Of a DNA stretch of 64,000 nucleotides, positions 22,935 through 34,880 are shown in pieces. Made by a program: the position numbers and the translations under genes. The first letter of the stretch is position 1; every line of letters starts with the position of its first letter. The notes under the pieces are model-generated. The model saw only the letters and a program-made list of their open reading frames with translations, did no database searches and was not told the origin of the DNA. The DNA comes from Meconema thalassinum. Its lineage: Eukaryota; Arthropoda; Insecta; Orthoptera; Tettigoniidae. The stretch is from positions 372,979,387 through 373,043,386 of the forward strand of contig OX336388.2 of the NCBI GenBank assembly GCA_946902985.2, written 5' to 3'.

Positions 22935-23150
22935 ACGCGTGATCAGCGCATCGGGTCCCCTCGGCCGTTTATCTTGGTTTTCGTGATCGAGGCGCTGCCT
23001 CACTATCAGACAGCTACTCAATTGTCCTCACGAGGCTGAGTGCACCCCCCAGCCCTCACGTCAGTTACTAAAATCCCTGACGGAGCCGGGAATCGAACCC
23101 GGGCCTCCGGATGAGAGGCAGGCGCGCTACCCCAACACCACGGGGCCGGC
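22935..23150 (-). repeat. tRNA-derived SINE
   Basis: The minus strand reads GGCCCCGTGGTGTTGGGGTA as an A-box region and CCCGGGTTCGATTCCCGG as a B-box region. The body extends to about 22935. No clear tail or target duplication. Confidence 0.6.
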
Positions 23151-23244
23151 AGAATAAAGTAGAGAAGAACAAAATAAGAATTGTCATCTGACAACAGGTG
23201 TCCACGTGAATGTACTAACAAGGGAATGAAACGGAGTCAATAAT

Positions 23245-23425
23245 ATTGATGTTGATTTTACGTGCCGGAAATTTGCCCCGAAAGGGAACTTTAACATGAC
23301 AGTAAATCTATTGGCACGTCTCCTTCGCATTTGCGCACCCTCAAATACCAACTGACTGTGTCAGGATTCGATCCTACAAGCTTGGGTACATCAGGCGCGA
23401 ACGCGACCACTGCGCAAAGCTGTCA
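23245..23425 (-). repeat. tRNA-like SINE remnant
   Basis: The plus strand has CAGGATTCGATCCTAC, an inverted B-box, then GCGCGAACGCGACCACTGCG as the inverted A-box side. The body starts TTTTACGTGCCGGAAATTTG. Confidence 0.5.
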
Positions 23426-23467
23426 GTCGAAACCGAGTCAAATGAACCTATTAGATCGTAGATTATG

Positions 23468-23789
23468 AAAATGAAAATCCACAGCCTGATTCTAGCGACC
23501 GACCGGGTCAGGGAATGGAATGAATGAAGCCCCCATCTAGCGGCTGCCGAAGCCTGCCGCACTCCCCTGGGGCAATGATTAAATGAATGACAGATGAAAT
23601 GATATGACAGTGGAGAGTGTTGCTGGAATGAAATTTGTGACAGGGAATACCAGAGTACCCGGAGAAAACCCTGTCTGCCTCCGCTTTGTCCAGCACAAAA
23701 CTCACATGAAGTGACCGGGATTTGAGCCAAGGACCCAGCGGTGAGAGGCCGGCGCGGCGTGCTGCCGCCTAAGCCACGGAGGCTCTTCC
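23468..23789 (-). mobile_element. SINE S1 copy with 10-bp target duplication
   Basis: 322-bp minus-strand copy of S1, with head AGCCTCCGTGGCTTAGGCGG and tail CTGTGGATTTTCAT. The flanking direct repeat is CGTAGATTAT at 23458-23467 and 23790-23799. Confidence 0.92.
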
Positions 23790-24102
23790 CGTAGATTATA
23801 TTCCCTTATTTTATTCCTTATCGTCAATCTCAGAGAGCTCGATGTTAATTGTCAGGTTGGTATATCGAACAGAGAGGGGCTGGTATTTGTTTGGGAACTT
23901 GAGGACTAAGTCCACAGCACACAGAGTGCAGCGACTTGAGTTTAATCTCCCGGGACACAGCCCGCCAGCACGGCGGTCCCACAAAGGTCTAATTACTGAA
24001 CCGCCTATTCAGCACCGGACACGCGGACTCGAGAGCCCTACATGCGAGCTTCACCTCAACGATACTCAACAACCACATGAATAATACAAAACAACATTTG
24101 AG

Positions 24103-24874
24103 TCGTCCAGTTGCAAAACTCGTTTAATCCACTTGTTGATAAGGATCATGTCGTAAAATTAGTTATTTGATTATTTTAGTTTATTTTTCTTTATTTTATT
24201 TTATTTCGTTTTATTTTGTTTTAAATAGTTTTGTTTAATTTTTTGTTTTATTTCGTTTTTGTTTTATTTTGAGTTGTTTGTTTTATTTTGATTTTGTTCT
24301 GTTTATTTTTTAAATTTTGTTTTGTTTAATTTGATTTTTCAGAAAATAAACACACAACCAAAAACAAAAAAACACGAAGCAAAAACCAAATTCAAACACA
24401 AACGCAAAAGCATAAAACAAAAAAAGAAACACAGAGCAAAAAGCAAAATTCAAAAACAGCAAATGCAAAAAACAAACACAAAACCAAAACAAAAAACACA
24501 AAGCAAAAAGCAAAATTCAAAAAACAGCAAATGCAGAAAACAAACACAAAACCAAAACAAAAAAGACGAAGCAAAAATCAAAATTCAAAACAAAAGCAAA
24601 AGCAGAAAACAAAAAAAAAAACAAGAAACATAAAGCAAAATTCAAAAAAGCAAAAGCAAAGAAACCAAACCAAGAAAGAAAAGCAAAAAGTAAAATTCAA
24701 AAGCACAAAGCAAACACAAAACCAAAAACCAAAAACTAAAAACACAAAGCAATAAATAGAAAACAACAAACACGAAATATACGTGAGGCAAAGTCCAGAG
24801 AAACGTTTCTCATGAAAATGATTCTTATTCACAAGTGGATTAAACGAGTTTTGTAACTTGACGACTCATTTTAT
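24103..24874. mobile_element. Foldback element with T-rich and A-rich halves
   Basis: The outer arms at about 24105-24158 and 24818-24874 are inverted copies of one another (AAAACTCGTTTAATCCACTT on the left, its complement on the right). Between them, 24165-24340 is T-rich (TTTTATTTT, TTTTGTTTT) and 24340-24780 is A-rich (CAAAACCAAAACAAAAAA), with the switch near 24345. A 67-bp tandem repeat (GCAAAATTCAAAAA...GCAAATGCA) starts at 24443 and 24510. Long Lys/Gln-rich and Phe/Cys-rich frames here are composition artefacts. Confidence 0.75.
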
Positions 24875-26028
24875 GTTCGATTGAAGCGGAGTTGGACGAA
24901 GACCAGTTTGGATTCAGGAGAAATGTCTGAACAAGGGAAGCTGTCTTAGGCTGATTTTGGAAGGTAACATAAGGAAAGATAACAGAACGTTCTGTTTGAC
25001 ATTTTGAAAACCATTGGAATAAAGTACAAGGATAGGAGGGTGAACTACAATCCATACAGAAACCAGACAGCAGTCATTCGAGTTGAAGGACATGATAGAG
25101 AAGCTGGTATTCAGAAAGGTGTAAGGCAAGGCTGCTACTTATCACCCATACTTTTCATTGTTTACATTGAACAAGCAATGAAGAAAATTGGAGAAAAAAT
25201 TAAAGTGAGAGTAAAGATTCAAGGAGAAATAATTTAAACCCTGAGATTTGCTGATGACGTCGTCATGTTGGCCGACACGCCAGAGGATTTGAATGAGTTT
25301 TTGAATGGTATGGACTCCGCCTTGTGGAAAGAATTCTTGATGAAAATCAATAAATGTAAAACAAAAATATCCGAATGCAGCCGAAATAAATCAGAAACCT
25401 CTATGGACATCAAATTGGCAGGTGAAGAGCTAAAGGAAGTAGGAGACTTCTATTACTTAGGAAGCAAAATAACAAGGGATCGACGAAGCAAAGAGGATAT
25501 AAAAAGCAGGTTGGCTTAGGCAAGGAAAGCATTTATACACAAAAGGAATCTGTTGACATCGAATATAGATTTAGGTATTAGGAAGTCATTTTTGAAAGCT
25601 TTTGTCTGGAGCGTGGCACTCTTTGGAAGTGAAACTTGGACTATCGGTGCAGCAGAAAAGAGGAGAATTGAAGCGTTTGAAATGTGGTGTTACAGGAGAA
25701 TGATGAAGATCAGATGGGTAGATAGGGTAACAAATGAAGAGGTATTAAGACGAGTGGGAGAGGAGATATGTTTCTGGCGACTGCTAATGAAATGAAGAGA
25801 TAGGTTGGTAGAACACATACTAAGACACCCAGTAATAGCAAGCTTAGTTATGGAAGTAAGGGTCGAGGACAAGAACTGTAGGGGTAGACCAAGGTTAGAA
25901 TATGTTAATCAGATTGCTTCGGATGTAGGGTGTGGTAGCTATGTAGAGATGAAACGATTAGCTCAGTACAGGGAGGAATGGAGCGCTGCATCAAACCAGT
26001 CAAAGACTCAAGACTCAAACAACAACTC
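24872..26028 (+). pseudogene. Degraded family L reverse transcriptase
   Basis: Plus-strand relic. It starts with EDQFGFRRNV (a conserved segment just before the catalytic core) and LILEGNIRKDN. The catalytic motif A block present at 53320-53360 is missing, so the frame jumps straight to GIKYKDRRVNY. QKGVRQGCYLSPILF (motif B) and RFADDVVMLA (motif C, near 25245) follow, then the thumb and C-terminus with RRIEAFEMWCYRRMMKIRW. In-frame stops interrupt it near 25236 and 25517. The 3' end is an AAC-rich tail near 26015. Confidence 0.85.
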
Positions 26029-26125
26029 CAAGATGTTTCAGGTAACGAATAATAATATTTAATAATTTTACATTTTAAATCTTTGTTGCAACGCAACGGA
26101 GAATTAACTTATATCGATTAACTGC

Positions 26126-26412
26126 CTCCCCATCTAGCGGCGAGGATATGAACTGTGCCGGTTGCCAAAGCCTGTCGCCCTCCCCTGGGGCAAAGATGAA
26201 ATGAAATGATAGTGGTGAGTGTTGCTGGAATGAAATTGTGACAGGGAAAACCGGAATACCCGGAGAAAGACATGTCTGCCTCCGCTTTGTCCAGCACAAA
26301 TCTCACATGGAGTGACCGGGATTTGAACCACAGATCCAGATCCAGCGGGGGGGGCTTCATTCATTCCATTCCCTGACCCGGTCGGTCGACTGGAAACAGG
26401 CTGTGGATTTTG
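26126..26412 (+). mobile_element. SINE S1 copy with 5' inversion (twin-priming-like)
   Basis: Flanked by GATTAACTGC at 26116-26125 and 26413-26422. The right part, 26346-26412, is the S1 3' end in plus orientation (GGGCTTCATTCATTCC to CTGTGGATTTT). The left part, 26126-26345, is the upstream S1 sequence in inverted orientation, ending at the B-box region. The junction falls inside the G-run of CTAGATGGGGG. The head upstream of CCGCTGG is missing. Confidence 0.88.
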
Positions 26413-26424
26413 GATTAACTGCGT

Positions 26425-27100
26425 CTTAAAACAACTATCACAAACAAGCGCGAGAGAAGTTGCTTGAATAACACCATTGAGGAAGACGTTTTCTCTACCT
26501 TCTCTAACGTAGTACACTGAACCCCGTTTTCAGATTATAATAAAGTTCTGGAGTTCTCATAAAGAAAACTCAACTACACTCTTTTCTTTCCGTGTCGTTA
26601 ATTTTAAACACCTATTTCTCTACTTCTCCCCGCGCATACCATGTTATAAAGTCCTCCATCTTCACAAAGTACACTACAATAGCGCTATACAGCGGGACGG
26701 AAGGGAAACTCAGATTGAAATGTAATATATTAATAATACAGAGGCATCAAGTAATTTCGTTTGCATAAGTAAATTCGTTAATAAAACAAAAATAAGAGTG
26801 TTTTCAGCTTCGCAGAGGAGAGATTCTGCTGAGTTACAAGAAATACTCTGGAGAGGTCGTTACATTTTACGAGGACCAAGTTACGAAGCTTACATAACAG
26901 AAGTATTATGAGAGTCAATTTTATGTCAGCACAATGAAATACATCCGAGACGTCCTAGTCAAGACCAGCGTATAAAATACGGAACGACAAGACGTCATTG
27001 AATACTAATAGCAAAGAGACATTGAAAATTATTACGATGCATTTTATTTATCACTATACAATACGTTCATGCCCTACTTCTTACGCCAAGTTGGGCAGTT
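26425..27100. other. No gene seen
   Basis: AT-rich spacer without recognised repeats or coding motifs. Confidence 0.5.
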
Positions 27101-27102
27101 GT

Positions 27103-27678
27103 TATTGTTTGAATCATCAGTCTTTTGACTGGTTTGATGCAGATCTCCATGCCTCCCTGTCCTGAGCTAATCGTTTCATCTCTACATAAATACCACACCC
27201 TACATTCGAGGGAATCTGTTTAACATTCTAACCTTGGTCTACCCCTACAGTTCTTGTCCTCAACCCTTCCTTCTATAACTAAGCTTGATATTCCTGGGTG
27301 TCTTAGTATGTGTCCTACTAACCTATCTCTTCTCTTCATTAGTAGTCGCCAGAAACATCTCTCCCCTCCCACTCGTCTTAATACCTCTTCGTTTGTAACC
27401 CTATCTACCAATCTGATCTTCATCATTCTCCTGTAACACCACATTTCAAATGCTTGAATTCTCCTCTTTTCTGCTGCACCAATAGTCCAAGTTTCACTTC
27501 CATAGAGCGCCACGCTCCAGACAAAGGCTTTCAGAAATGACTTCCTAATACCTAAATCTATATTCGATGTCAACAGATTCCTTTTTTGTAGAAATGCTTT
27601 CCTTGCCTGAGCCAACCTACTTTTTATATCCTCTTTGCTTCGTCCATCACTGGTTATTTTGCTTCCTAAGTAACAGTT
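27103..27678 (-). pseudogene. 5'-truncated family L reverse transcriptase, 3' end
   Basis: Encodes FLQKRNLLTSNIDLGIRKSF, WSVALYGSETWTIGAAEKRR and RRDRLVGHILRHPGISSL, the part downstream of the catalytic core. Largely open frame from 27615 to 27220. Truncated at the segment that reads CYLGSK in fuller copies. Confidence 0.85.
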
Positions 27679-27679
27679 T

Positions 27680-28605
27680 ACTGGTTCTTATTCCCCACCT
27701 ACTTGCCAAATTTCATGTAGGCTACATTGGATGGTGGATAACGTATTTTATGTTCGACCATGGCGAAATGTAAATATTATATGTCAGAAAACTGTACTAT
27801 AATGAGGCTCATTGTAGTACAAGTTTTCATTAAGGGACAGTTTCTCCCACCATTCAGAGCTCAAGAAACAGTTGTTTGACCAATTAGGTCAGGATAGCAT
27901 CGCACCTGCGCTGAGTTCCAAGGCCTTCTAATTTAAATTTTACTGCGTGGCCTAGTGTCATAGTGGGGTAATCGAGGAGGCCATGGTCAAATACAAGGTA
28001 TTCCCTGCGTCCCTTGCGCTCTGTTCAGTACATAAAACTGGCGAAATCTCGACAGATATTTATGAATATTGCCATTATAGGTTCGTTGCATAATGTACTA
28101 TCATACTGTACCCGGGCGTATGCAGATGGGTACAATGCATTCCACACGGTAGAAATTGGTCGATTTTGAAACCGAAAGTATGTATTGAATGTATGAATGA
28201 ATGAATGAATAAATAAGTGTGAATTAATTAATGGACTGAATTACTATTATTAGTTTAAGAACTGTCATTGAGCCTAATAAACCCCCTTTCGTAGCGTATA
28301 GGCTACATACATCTCGTTCAAAACACACCAAGAAAGAAACGAAAACCTAGCTTAACAATTATTAATAAATCGAATTATTTTACAATGACAAGTCTTTGCA
28401 AACAGAAACCGAAACGTTTCGAACAAACAAACAAACACACAAACAAATAAATAGATAAATAAATAAATGATTAAATAAATAAAAAGATACGAGCCTTACA
28501 GTAGTCGCATCTGATGTGTAACATGTTATCCTACTATGAAATTGAGATGAAATGTATGTGAAGTCATCTGACATGTTATCCCACAGCTTGGACATTCTAA
28601 AAATG
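27680..28605. other. Gene-free spacer with short tetranucleotide repeats
   Basis: (ATGA)n near 28190-28210 and (AAAC/AAAT)n at 28425-28490. Nothing else recognised. Confidence 0.5.
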
Positions 28606-28703
28606 ATAATGTTACGTGCCACCCCCTAGTGGCACTTTTGTTTACTGGATTACGGTGGGGGTACAAAGCACAACACCAATTACTGCTTAAAGAAATAATT
28701 AAC

Positions 28704-28709
28704 TTTATT
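28704..28709 (-). terminator. Polyadenylation signal of the solo LTR
   Basis: AATAAA on the minus strand, about 95 bases from the LTR end and downstream of the TATA box. Confidence 0.6.
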
Positions 28710-29067
28710 GTGGCCAGAAAATTACACTAATCAGCAAATACAAGCAATTAGGAGCCTTACTCCAGTTTCCTCAAGTCTCTTCCTTGAGCGCTCTTGGCCC
28801 TTCCACTTGTCAACAGATCACAGAAGTTAATCCGTCCTAATGAGAACGGGTGCCTTGACAGAAACTACCTGCTCCTCTCCTTCATGTTCACGGACCACAA
28901 TTACTTACGATCACTTGCTGCAGGTTATTTCGCTGTCCACAAGCTGGAGAAACAATGTCACTGGATTTCGTAACTCGCACAGCACTTCGTCACCACACTT
29001 CTGTCGCACAAGATAATCGCTCGAACTAGCTCGTAAAACACAACAACAACTCCTAGACAGGTCGCAC

Positions 29068-29074
29068 TTATATA
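29068..29074 (-). promoter_or_regulatory. TATA box of the solo LTR
   Basis: TATATAA on the minus strand, in GCTATATAAGTGCG. It lies about 220 bases inside the LTR start, as a Pol II promoter would. Confidence 0.65.
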
Positions 29075-29597
29075 GCAGGCCGGTGACTCAATACATGCTT
29101 CTATATCCATCCAGGGTTCACGGCTTCTCGAGGTTTCCATCGCTGGTCCAGTCACGAATATTCTGGACTATCCCTTTGTCTTAGTAGCCCTGTTGCATAA
29201 GGCACACGCAATACAGGAGGCAGGCCACAGCTCAGCCCCTGGGGCAGTTGTGACTCAAGCGGCGAGCGATGACACAAACTCACAGCCGTAACAATAATTT
29301 ACGCTCCGTTTTCATACTGGTACTATGATGAATGTATAGACTGAATAGGAGATATGCTACTGTCACACTTGTTTGAACAAACAACACATATTATATTGTA
29401 AATTATGAGGAGGAATGAAACCATAGTCTCTAGCCTATCTATAGACTGCTAGAAATAATGTTCAATACTATCAAATTTCCCAACTCCTGCTTAGTGCAAA
29501 CTATTGTAATTAAAATTACATAAATCGTAATTTCATGTAGATTCTGTTAAAATGACGCATAATGTTATGATAGATATCGTTTAAATCGATAATCTGG

Positions 29598-29695
29598 TAG
29601 CAAAAACATTTGCCGGGACCGGGGTTTGAACCCGAGACCTCATGATTCGCAGACCAAGGGGCTATCCGCGCAGCCATTACAACCGCAAATATTTC
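29598..29695 (-). repeat. tRNA-derived SINE head
   Basis: Minus strand has TGTAATGGCTGCGCGGATAG (A-box side) and CTCGGGTTCAAACCCCGG (B-box). It is tRNA-like in order but lacks a paired acceptor stem. Confidence 0.55.
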
Positions 29696-29699
29696 GAAT

Positions 29700-30635
29700 G
29701 CAAGACAGTTACTTATTTTCATGTGCCGGTAATAATATGGAAGTAATTTTTTATGCTCCATTGATATTTTGCTTTTTTGCGATAATGTTCCTGCGTGGAA
29801 TGGAGTTTTAAATTAGTCAAGAATACGCCTACTTGACAGTAAAGGGAATTCCTATGATAGGCTAGCGCAGTTCCCGTATAAAAAACATCGATATATATTA
29901 CATTGATCACTGCATTACCGCAATGTTGGTTATCTGAATAGCCATTGTGCAGAAACGTAATACCGGCTTTACCGACTAGTTACAATGTTTCATTATTAAA
30001 GCATATCATCTTTTAAATACTGATACGAAGATTTTGAACATGTGGTTTGTGTTTCAATCAGTTGACACCAGAGTTCGCAAGATCGTTTGAGGTTCAATAT
30101 GAAAGTGTTGATCAAAGTTACTCGGGGATTGGATGCCCATCGCTCTTATCCAGAGATTGGAAAAGAGACTCTTAATAAATCATAATTGTTATTAGCAAAT
30201 ATGATATAAGTTAGTGATATTTTTACACCAAAGAAGGACAACTTGAAGATGATTTATTGTAGGAATATTCTTAATGGCGCCTACAAACCTTGAAGTAATC
30301 CATATTTGATATACATTCCACATGGCCGGCAGTGCGTCATGATACCAATCTCCAACACCGCGCGCTCATTGTTTCCTCTTACCACTGCCAGCTGGATCGC
30401 ATCCCTCCTGGCTGCTTTAGCAGTGCGTCTTACACACTTCCGTCCCATTTTTCAAAATCACTCCCACAAAAATATCCAGCAACCGAGTGGAAAGATATTA
30501 CACATCAATAATTAAATAATTAAGCTCAACATAACATCATTTAATTTATTATTAAAACAAATCATAGGACATTAAAAAGACTATACCGTAATTCTAATAT
30601 GAATCATGATGTGCTCTAACAAATATATCTTGGCG
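29700..30635. other. No gene seen
   Basis: AT-rich spacer; the short frames show no family resemblance. Confidence 0.5.
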
Positions 30636-30639
30636 GCAC

Positions 30640-30865
30640 TGTGGAGGTCCTGGTTCCATTCACGGCTCTGCCATGAAATGTAATTCTGGTCTGAGGGCTG
30701 GAACGGCGATTACGCAGCCTCCCGAGAACAGAACTGAGAAAAGGTGGGTTCAATTTCTACCTCAACCATCCTAGAAGTGATTTTCTGTGGTTTTCCCCTT
30801 CTATTCCGGGCAAATACCGGGATCAATCCAAAATTAAGGCCACGGAGGCTTCCTACCCAAATCTT
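30640..30865 (+). repeat. SINE with shared central domain (family S3, variant)
   Basis: A divergent head precedes the S3 central domain: TTTTCTGTGGTTTTCCCC, GGGCAAATACCGGGAT and AATTAAGGCCACGG. The same domain is at 45585-45830, 51890-52225 and 56915-57229. Confidence 0.6.
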
Positions 30866-30884
30866 AGCCTCGATTACAAACACA

Positions 30885-30975
30885 CCCATTAGTACAGCCA
30901 TCACAAAGACACGGGTTATCCGGCAGATTCGACGGGGCCTAATGACCACGATGTCGCAAAGCCCTACTATTTGCG
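30885..30975 (+). repeat. Family G repeat fragment
   Basis: GGTTATCCGGCAGATTCGAC followed by CATGACCACGATGTCG-like text matches 40845-40935 and, in part, 36855, 49376 and 59990 (reverse). Confidence 0.6.
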
Positions 30976-31484
30976 GCGCATGTTTGAACCAGCAAAGTAG
31001 TCTATAAAGGATGGATCCTCCCCCTCCAACTTCAGATAGGTCACCTTGCCCTATAGCAATGCCATTCAAAATGCACAATGAAACAGTTGCCGATTCATTC
31101 AAGAGGCTCTTACGACACAGGCGTGTCTCTTACAGAACACAACGTCATGACGGACAGTGAGAAAATAATATTCTTACGCGAGAATACAAAGGAAGGTGTA
31201 ACACAATAACAGAGCTTCTTGAACAAAAGATCATTCTCTAATGATAAACTCCCATTGAGGTATTTCAATCGTCCACAGCAAAGAAAGAGTCCTGAGGCTA
31301 TATTTGATGCCAGCTTCGCTGAAACACAATTCAAAAATACAAATGTGACGCAAACAGACACACCGATGTAGCAAACATCATTATGTACAGGGAGGGTGGA
31401 GTTTAACTGGACAGCCGGGAACATATTATTATTCCCTTGGTCAGGACGAACCGAAATACGTGAAATACGTATAAAGGCGGTATG

Positions 31485-31815
31485 TGTCTGTTAGGTAGTC
31501 AGCCCGAAGGCTGGTTGGATCCTCAAAAAGCACCGCCGTTACGTTATGTGAGTAGATACCCACAAAAACCCAAGGCAGCGCTATATTGAGGCGTTCTAGG
31601 CAAGAAGAGGAGTGAGGTAGTTTGCCAATGCTTTCCTCACTGAGTCAGAACAGTAGTCCTAACCCTATGAGTAGAACCTTTCACAGCATCCACAGGCACT
31701 GACTGTGCCCTGAATGCCATTACTAAGCACCACCCATACCTCAGTAGCTTCCATATAATCACAGCCATGAGTGAGACTGAGACAACGGTGAAAAGCCACC
31801 TTTTACTCTAGCCTG
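31485..31815 (+). repeat. Dispersed SINE-like repeat
   Basis: Starts TAGTCAGCCCGAAGGCTGGTT; the middle has GGAGTGAGGTAGTTTGCCAA and GCTTTCCTCACTGAG; the end is AGTGAGACTGAGACAACGG. I recognise this text as a widespread repeat in insect genomes (recollection). No coding. Confidence 0.5.
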
Positions 31816-31904
31816 TGCCAACTGACAAATTTCCTGAATATACAATTTACGTAGATAGTACCTATTAGGTATAATGGGTTTTCTCTAGTTCTCGTTTTCC
31901 CATT

Positions 31905-33230
31905 ATTAGCCTACTTTCGATGTTTGCAAAAAATGAAAGTAGGCTTATGAGATCTACACAAGGCCAAAAATTGTGTGTCTGGCTGTGTGTGTGTCTGTGT
32001 GTGTGTGAGTATGTGTCTGCCCCTCCACCCCCCCCCCCCCCATCAATTCGAACACGGCCATCTTGACGGAAACGTAATGGAGGCCACCCAAATGTTCAAA
32101 GCTTCAATACAATTATGACTAACCTAATCATCAGATCTCTACCAAATTTTGCAACAACATATATTTATATGGCGAGCGTCTATTATCTACAAGGTCATCA
32201 GCCCAATAGTTTGCAGATGGCGGCCATGTACGTGTTCAAATCGATTCCCCTCATCAATTCGAACACGGTGAAACCGAATTAAACGAAATTCGGTACAGAG
32301 GTAGCACTAGCAAAGGGCACCTCAGTGTCATATTTTATATTGCCGCATCTTGACGGAAACGTAATGGCGGCCACCCAAATGTTAAAATCTTAAATCAAAT
32401 TATGACCAACCCAATTATCTGATCTCTACCAAATTTTGCAACAACATATCTTTATGTGGGAAGCATATTATGACCAAACTAAAAGATCATCAGCCCAATA
32501 TTTTGCAGATGGCGGCCATGTATGTGTGCAAATAGATTCCCCCTATCAATAAACACGGCGAAACCGATTTGAACGAAATTTGATACAGATGTAGCACTAG
32601 CAATGGGCACTCCAGTGTCTTGTTTTATATCGCCGCCATCTTAACGAAAACGTAATGGCGGCCACCCAGATGTTAAAAGCTTGAATCAAATACGACCAGC
32701 CTAATCATCTGATCTCTATCAAATTATGCAACAACATACCATTTTGTGGGAAGCATCTTTTGACTGAACTACAAGGTCATCAGCCCAATAATTTGCGGAT
32801 GGCGGCCATATATGTGTGCAAATCGATTCCCCCAATCTTTTCAAACACGGTGAAACCGAATTGAACGAAAACCGGTACAGAGGTAGCACTAGCAAAGGGC
32901 ACCTCAGTGTCATGTTTTATATCGCCGCCATCTTGACGGAAACGGAATGGCGGCCACCCAAATGTTAAAAGCGTAAATCAAATTACGACCAACCTAATCA
33001 TTTGATTTCTACCAAATTTTGCAACAACAATCCATTTTGTGGGAAGCATCTTTTGACTGAACTGCAAGGTCGTCAGCCAAATAGTTTTCAGATAGCGGCC
33101 ATGTATGTGTGCAAATCGATTCCCCATATCAATTCAAACACTGTGAAACCAAATTGAATGACATTTTTTTACAGAGGTAGCACTAGCAAAGGGCACCTCA
33201 TATTCATGTTTAATATCCACGTAGCACGAT
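31905..33230 (+). mobile_element. H-like family B copy with about 290-bp tandem units
   Basis: Starts TTAGCCTACTTTCGATG with hairpin partner GAAAGTAGGCTTATGAG, then a TG tract and long C-run (32030-32041). Four tandem units follow; the CTTGACGGAAACG anchor begins at 32062, 32349, 32640 and 32932, so the unit is 287-292 bp. Each unit has two GGCGGCCA/GCCGCCAT boxes. The body is unlike family A but the 5' end and architecture are shared. The 3' palindrome is not seen near 33230, so the copy is probably 3' truncated. Confidence 0.8.
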
Positions 33231-34880
33231 GTATTTCAACAAGCTACTACAACCAACATTCAATTATAATCCTTGAAAAGGACAAAGAGATATAACAATA
33301 CCCATACATTTAGGAGAAAGTAGGCTATATGTTCTTTTCTGAACATCTTGTATTTTCTTTCGTGAAAACCACCAACAGAGATTACTGTGTGTATTCGCTC
33401 TCTCCTTGTGCATATTGTCTATGTTTTCTTTAGTATGTTGCAGAGAACGAGATCCATTACCCCTCTTTTTCAAGAGAAACGTCGAGTTTTTTCTCGCAGC
33501 GCCATCACGTGAAACTTTGCTGAACTCACTCATGTTTTGCGATCAACATTTGAACTTACTATCACTGTCTACTGATGATGCTTGGAAGTTTGACTTGTCC
33601 TCTATAGATGACAACCTACACATTTCTTCATTTTTTGGACTCTACTTCAAGAAAGAAATTTGTGTACCTAAGTGATTTATGTGTTCATATGTCTGTGGCC
33701 CTTATGTTCTGCGTCACACCTTCCCCTAACTCCTCGGTCGCCTTGCATGGTGGGAACTCTCTTGTGAGCCTCCATTCTGTTCGCGCAGTCAATTGACTAG
33801 CTTAGTCCTTCTTCAAGGGACACCCGCTACCCGTCCGACATTTTACGATCGCCATGAGGTGATAGTTGTGCACCAGCACCTCCAACTAGCCGGCCAGTCA
33901 ACATGCAAAGTTAAGTTAACATAACATTTTAAGCTAATTTTATGGAGCTCCTTTAAACTCACTTGCAAGAAACATCATATTTGCAGTTTCATCCTGCTGG
34001 CAGGAATAATTGCAGTGCTGTCATATCTTAATTTCAACCGCCGTGAGAAATCTCTTCAAATGTAAAGTAAATTTGATGGCTAAGCTCCATGTAGGATTTT
34101 ATAATTTCTTCTTCACTCTGTGAAATGCCAGTAATTGAACTCATCGTGGGATCAACTTTGTACGCTATTCAATCTGGTCAAAAACATCTTGAAAGTCCAA
34201 GCAATCTCGTCAAATTTCATAACTTTAATAGCAATGCAACTTACAAATGCTCAATTCGAAAATATTCATCATGTTAAACAGAGGCATTTTGTAACAAGAA
34301 CCTATGATCCCAACCTCCAAACTTTTAAGATATCCGTGCCAAAATAATAATCTGGTTTTCGTATGAACGGTTAAGGTAAAGGGCGCCCGAATGGACTTGC
34401 ATTGAAACGATCCCATTTCCTTCCCTCCCCGTATCACCCTCTAAAAACAGATTCAAATTAAGAATATCAAACAATATTTGCTGTATCTTTTTTGTTGTAA
34501 ATTTGAGGTTCTATCTAAATGATGTCCTCCCTATTCTTGAATTTATAATCAACTGTAATTTCTACTTAATTCAGTGGTAATAGTCAACAACGTCCAACTG
34601 ACAAATAAGTTGAAACGTTCTTGAAGCTAAAACACGTTAAATGTATTGTAACTTTAGAAACTTGCAAGCTTTCCCCATAAAAAAGAGTATTTCAAGTTTT
34701 CACAGCGATTGCTGCTGTTCCCAAGTTGTTGGGAGCAACATAAATTTCTCCATATTAGCCTTTATTAATATTTACTGTGTCAAATGGGGCACGTTAACTT
34801 GTGATATTCTCAGTTATTTACTCAAATCTATGCAATGATTGCAATTTTTTCATAATTAGTATCTTGGTCGGAGACCAACT
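33231..34880. other. No gene seen
   Basis: Several short frames (up to about 90 codons) without recognised motifs. Confidence 0.5.

Larger units (their letters stand above)
28610..29293 (-). mobile_element. Solo LTR of an LTR retrotransposon
   Basis: 684-bp segment with ends TGTTACG and CGTAACA, giving the TG...CA form with 7-bp inverted ends. It is flanked by a 4-bp direct repeat ATAA (28606-28609 and 29294-29297). On the minus strand it holds a TATA box at 29068-29074 and a polyadenylation signal AATAAA at 28704-28709, in the order expected for an LTR. No primer-binding site, gag/pol or second LTR is present, so it is a solo LTR left by recombination. A 4-bp duplication suits Gypsy-type elements, but the family is not proven. 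Confidence 0.85.

Noticed and set aside
24310..24832. Lys/Gln-rich and Phe/Cys-rich frames
   Set aside because: Composition artefacts of the A-rich/T-rich foldback.
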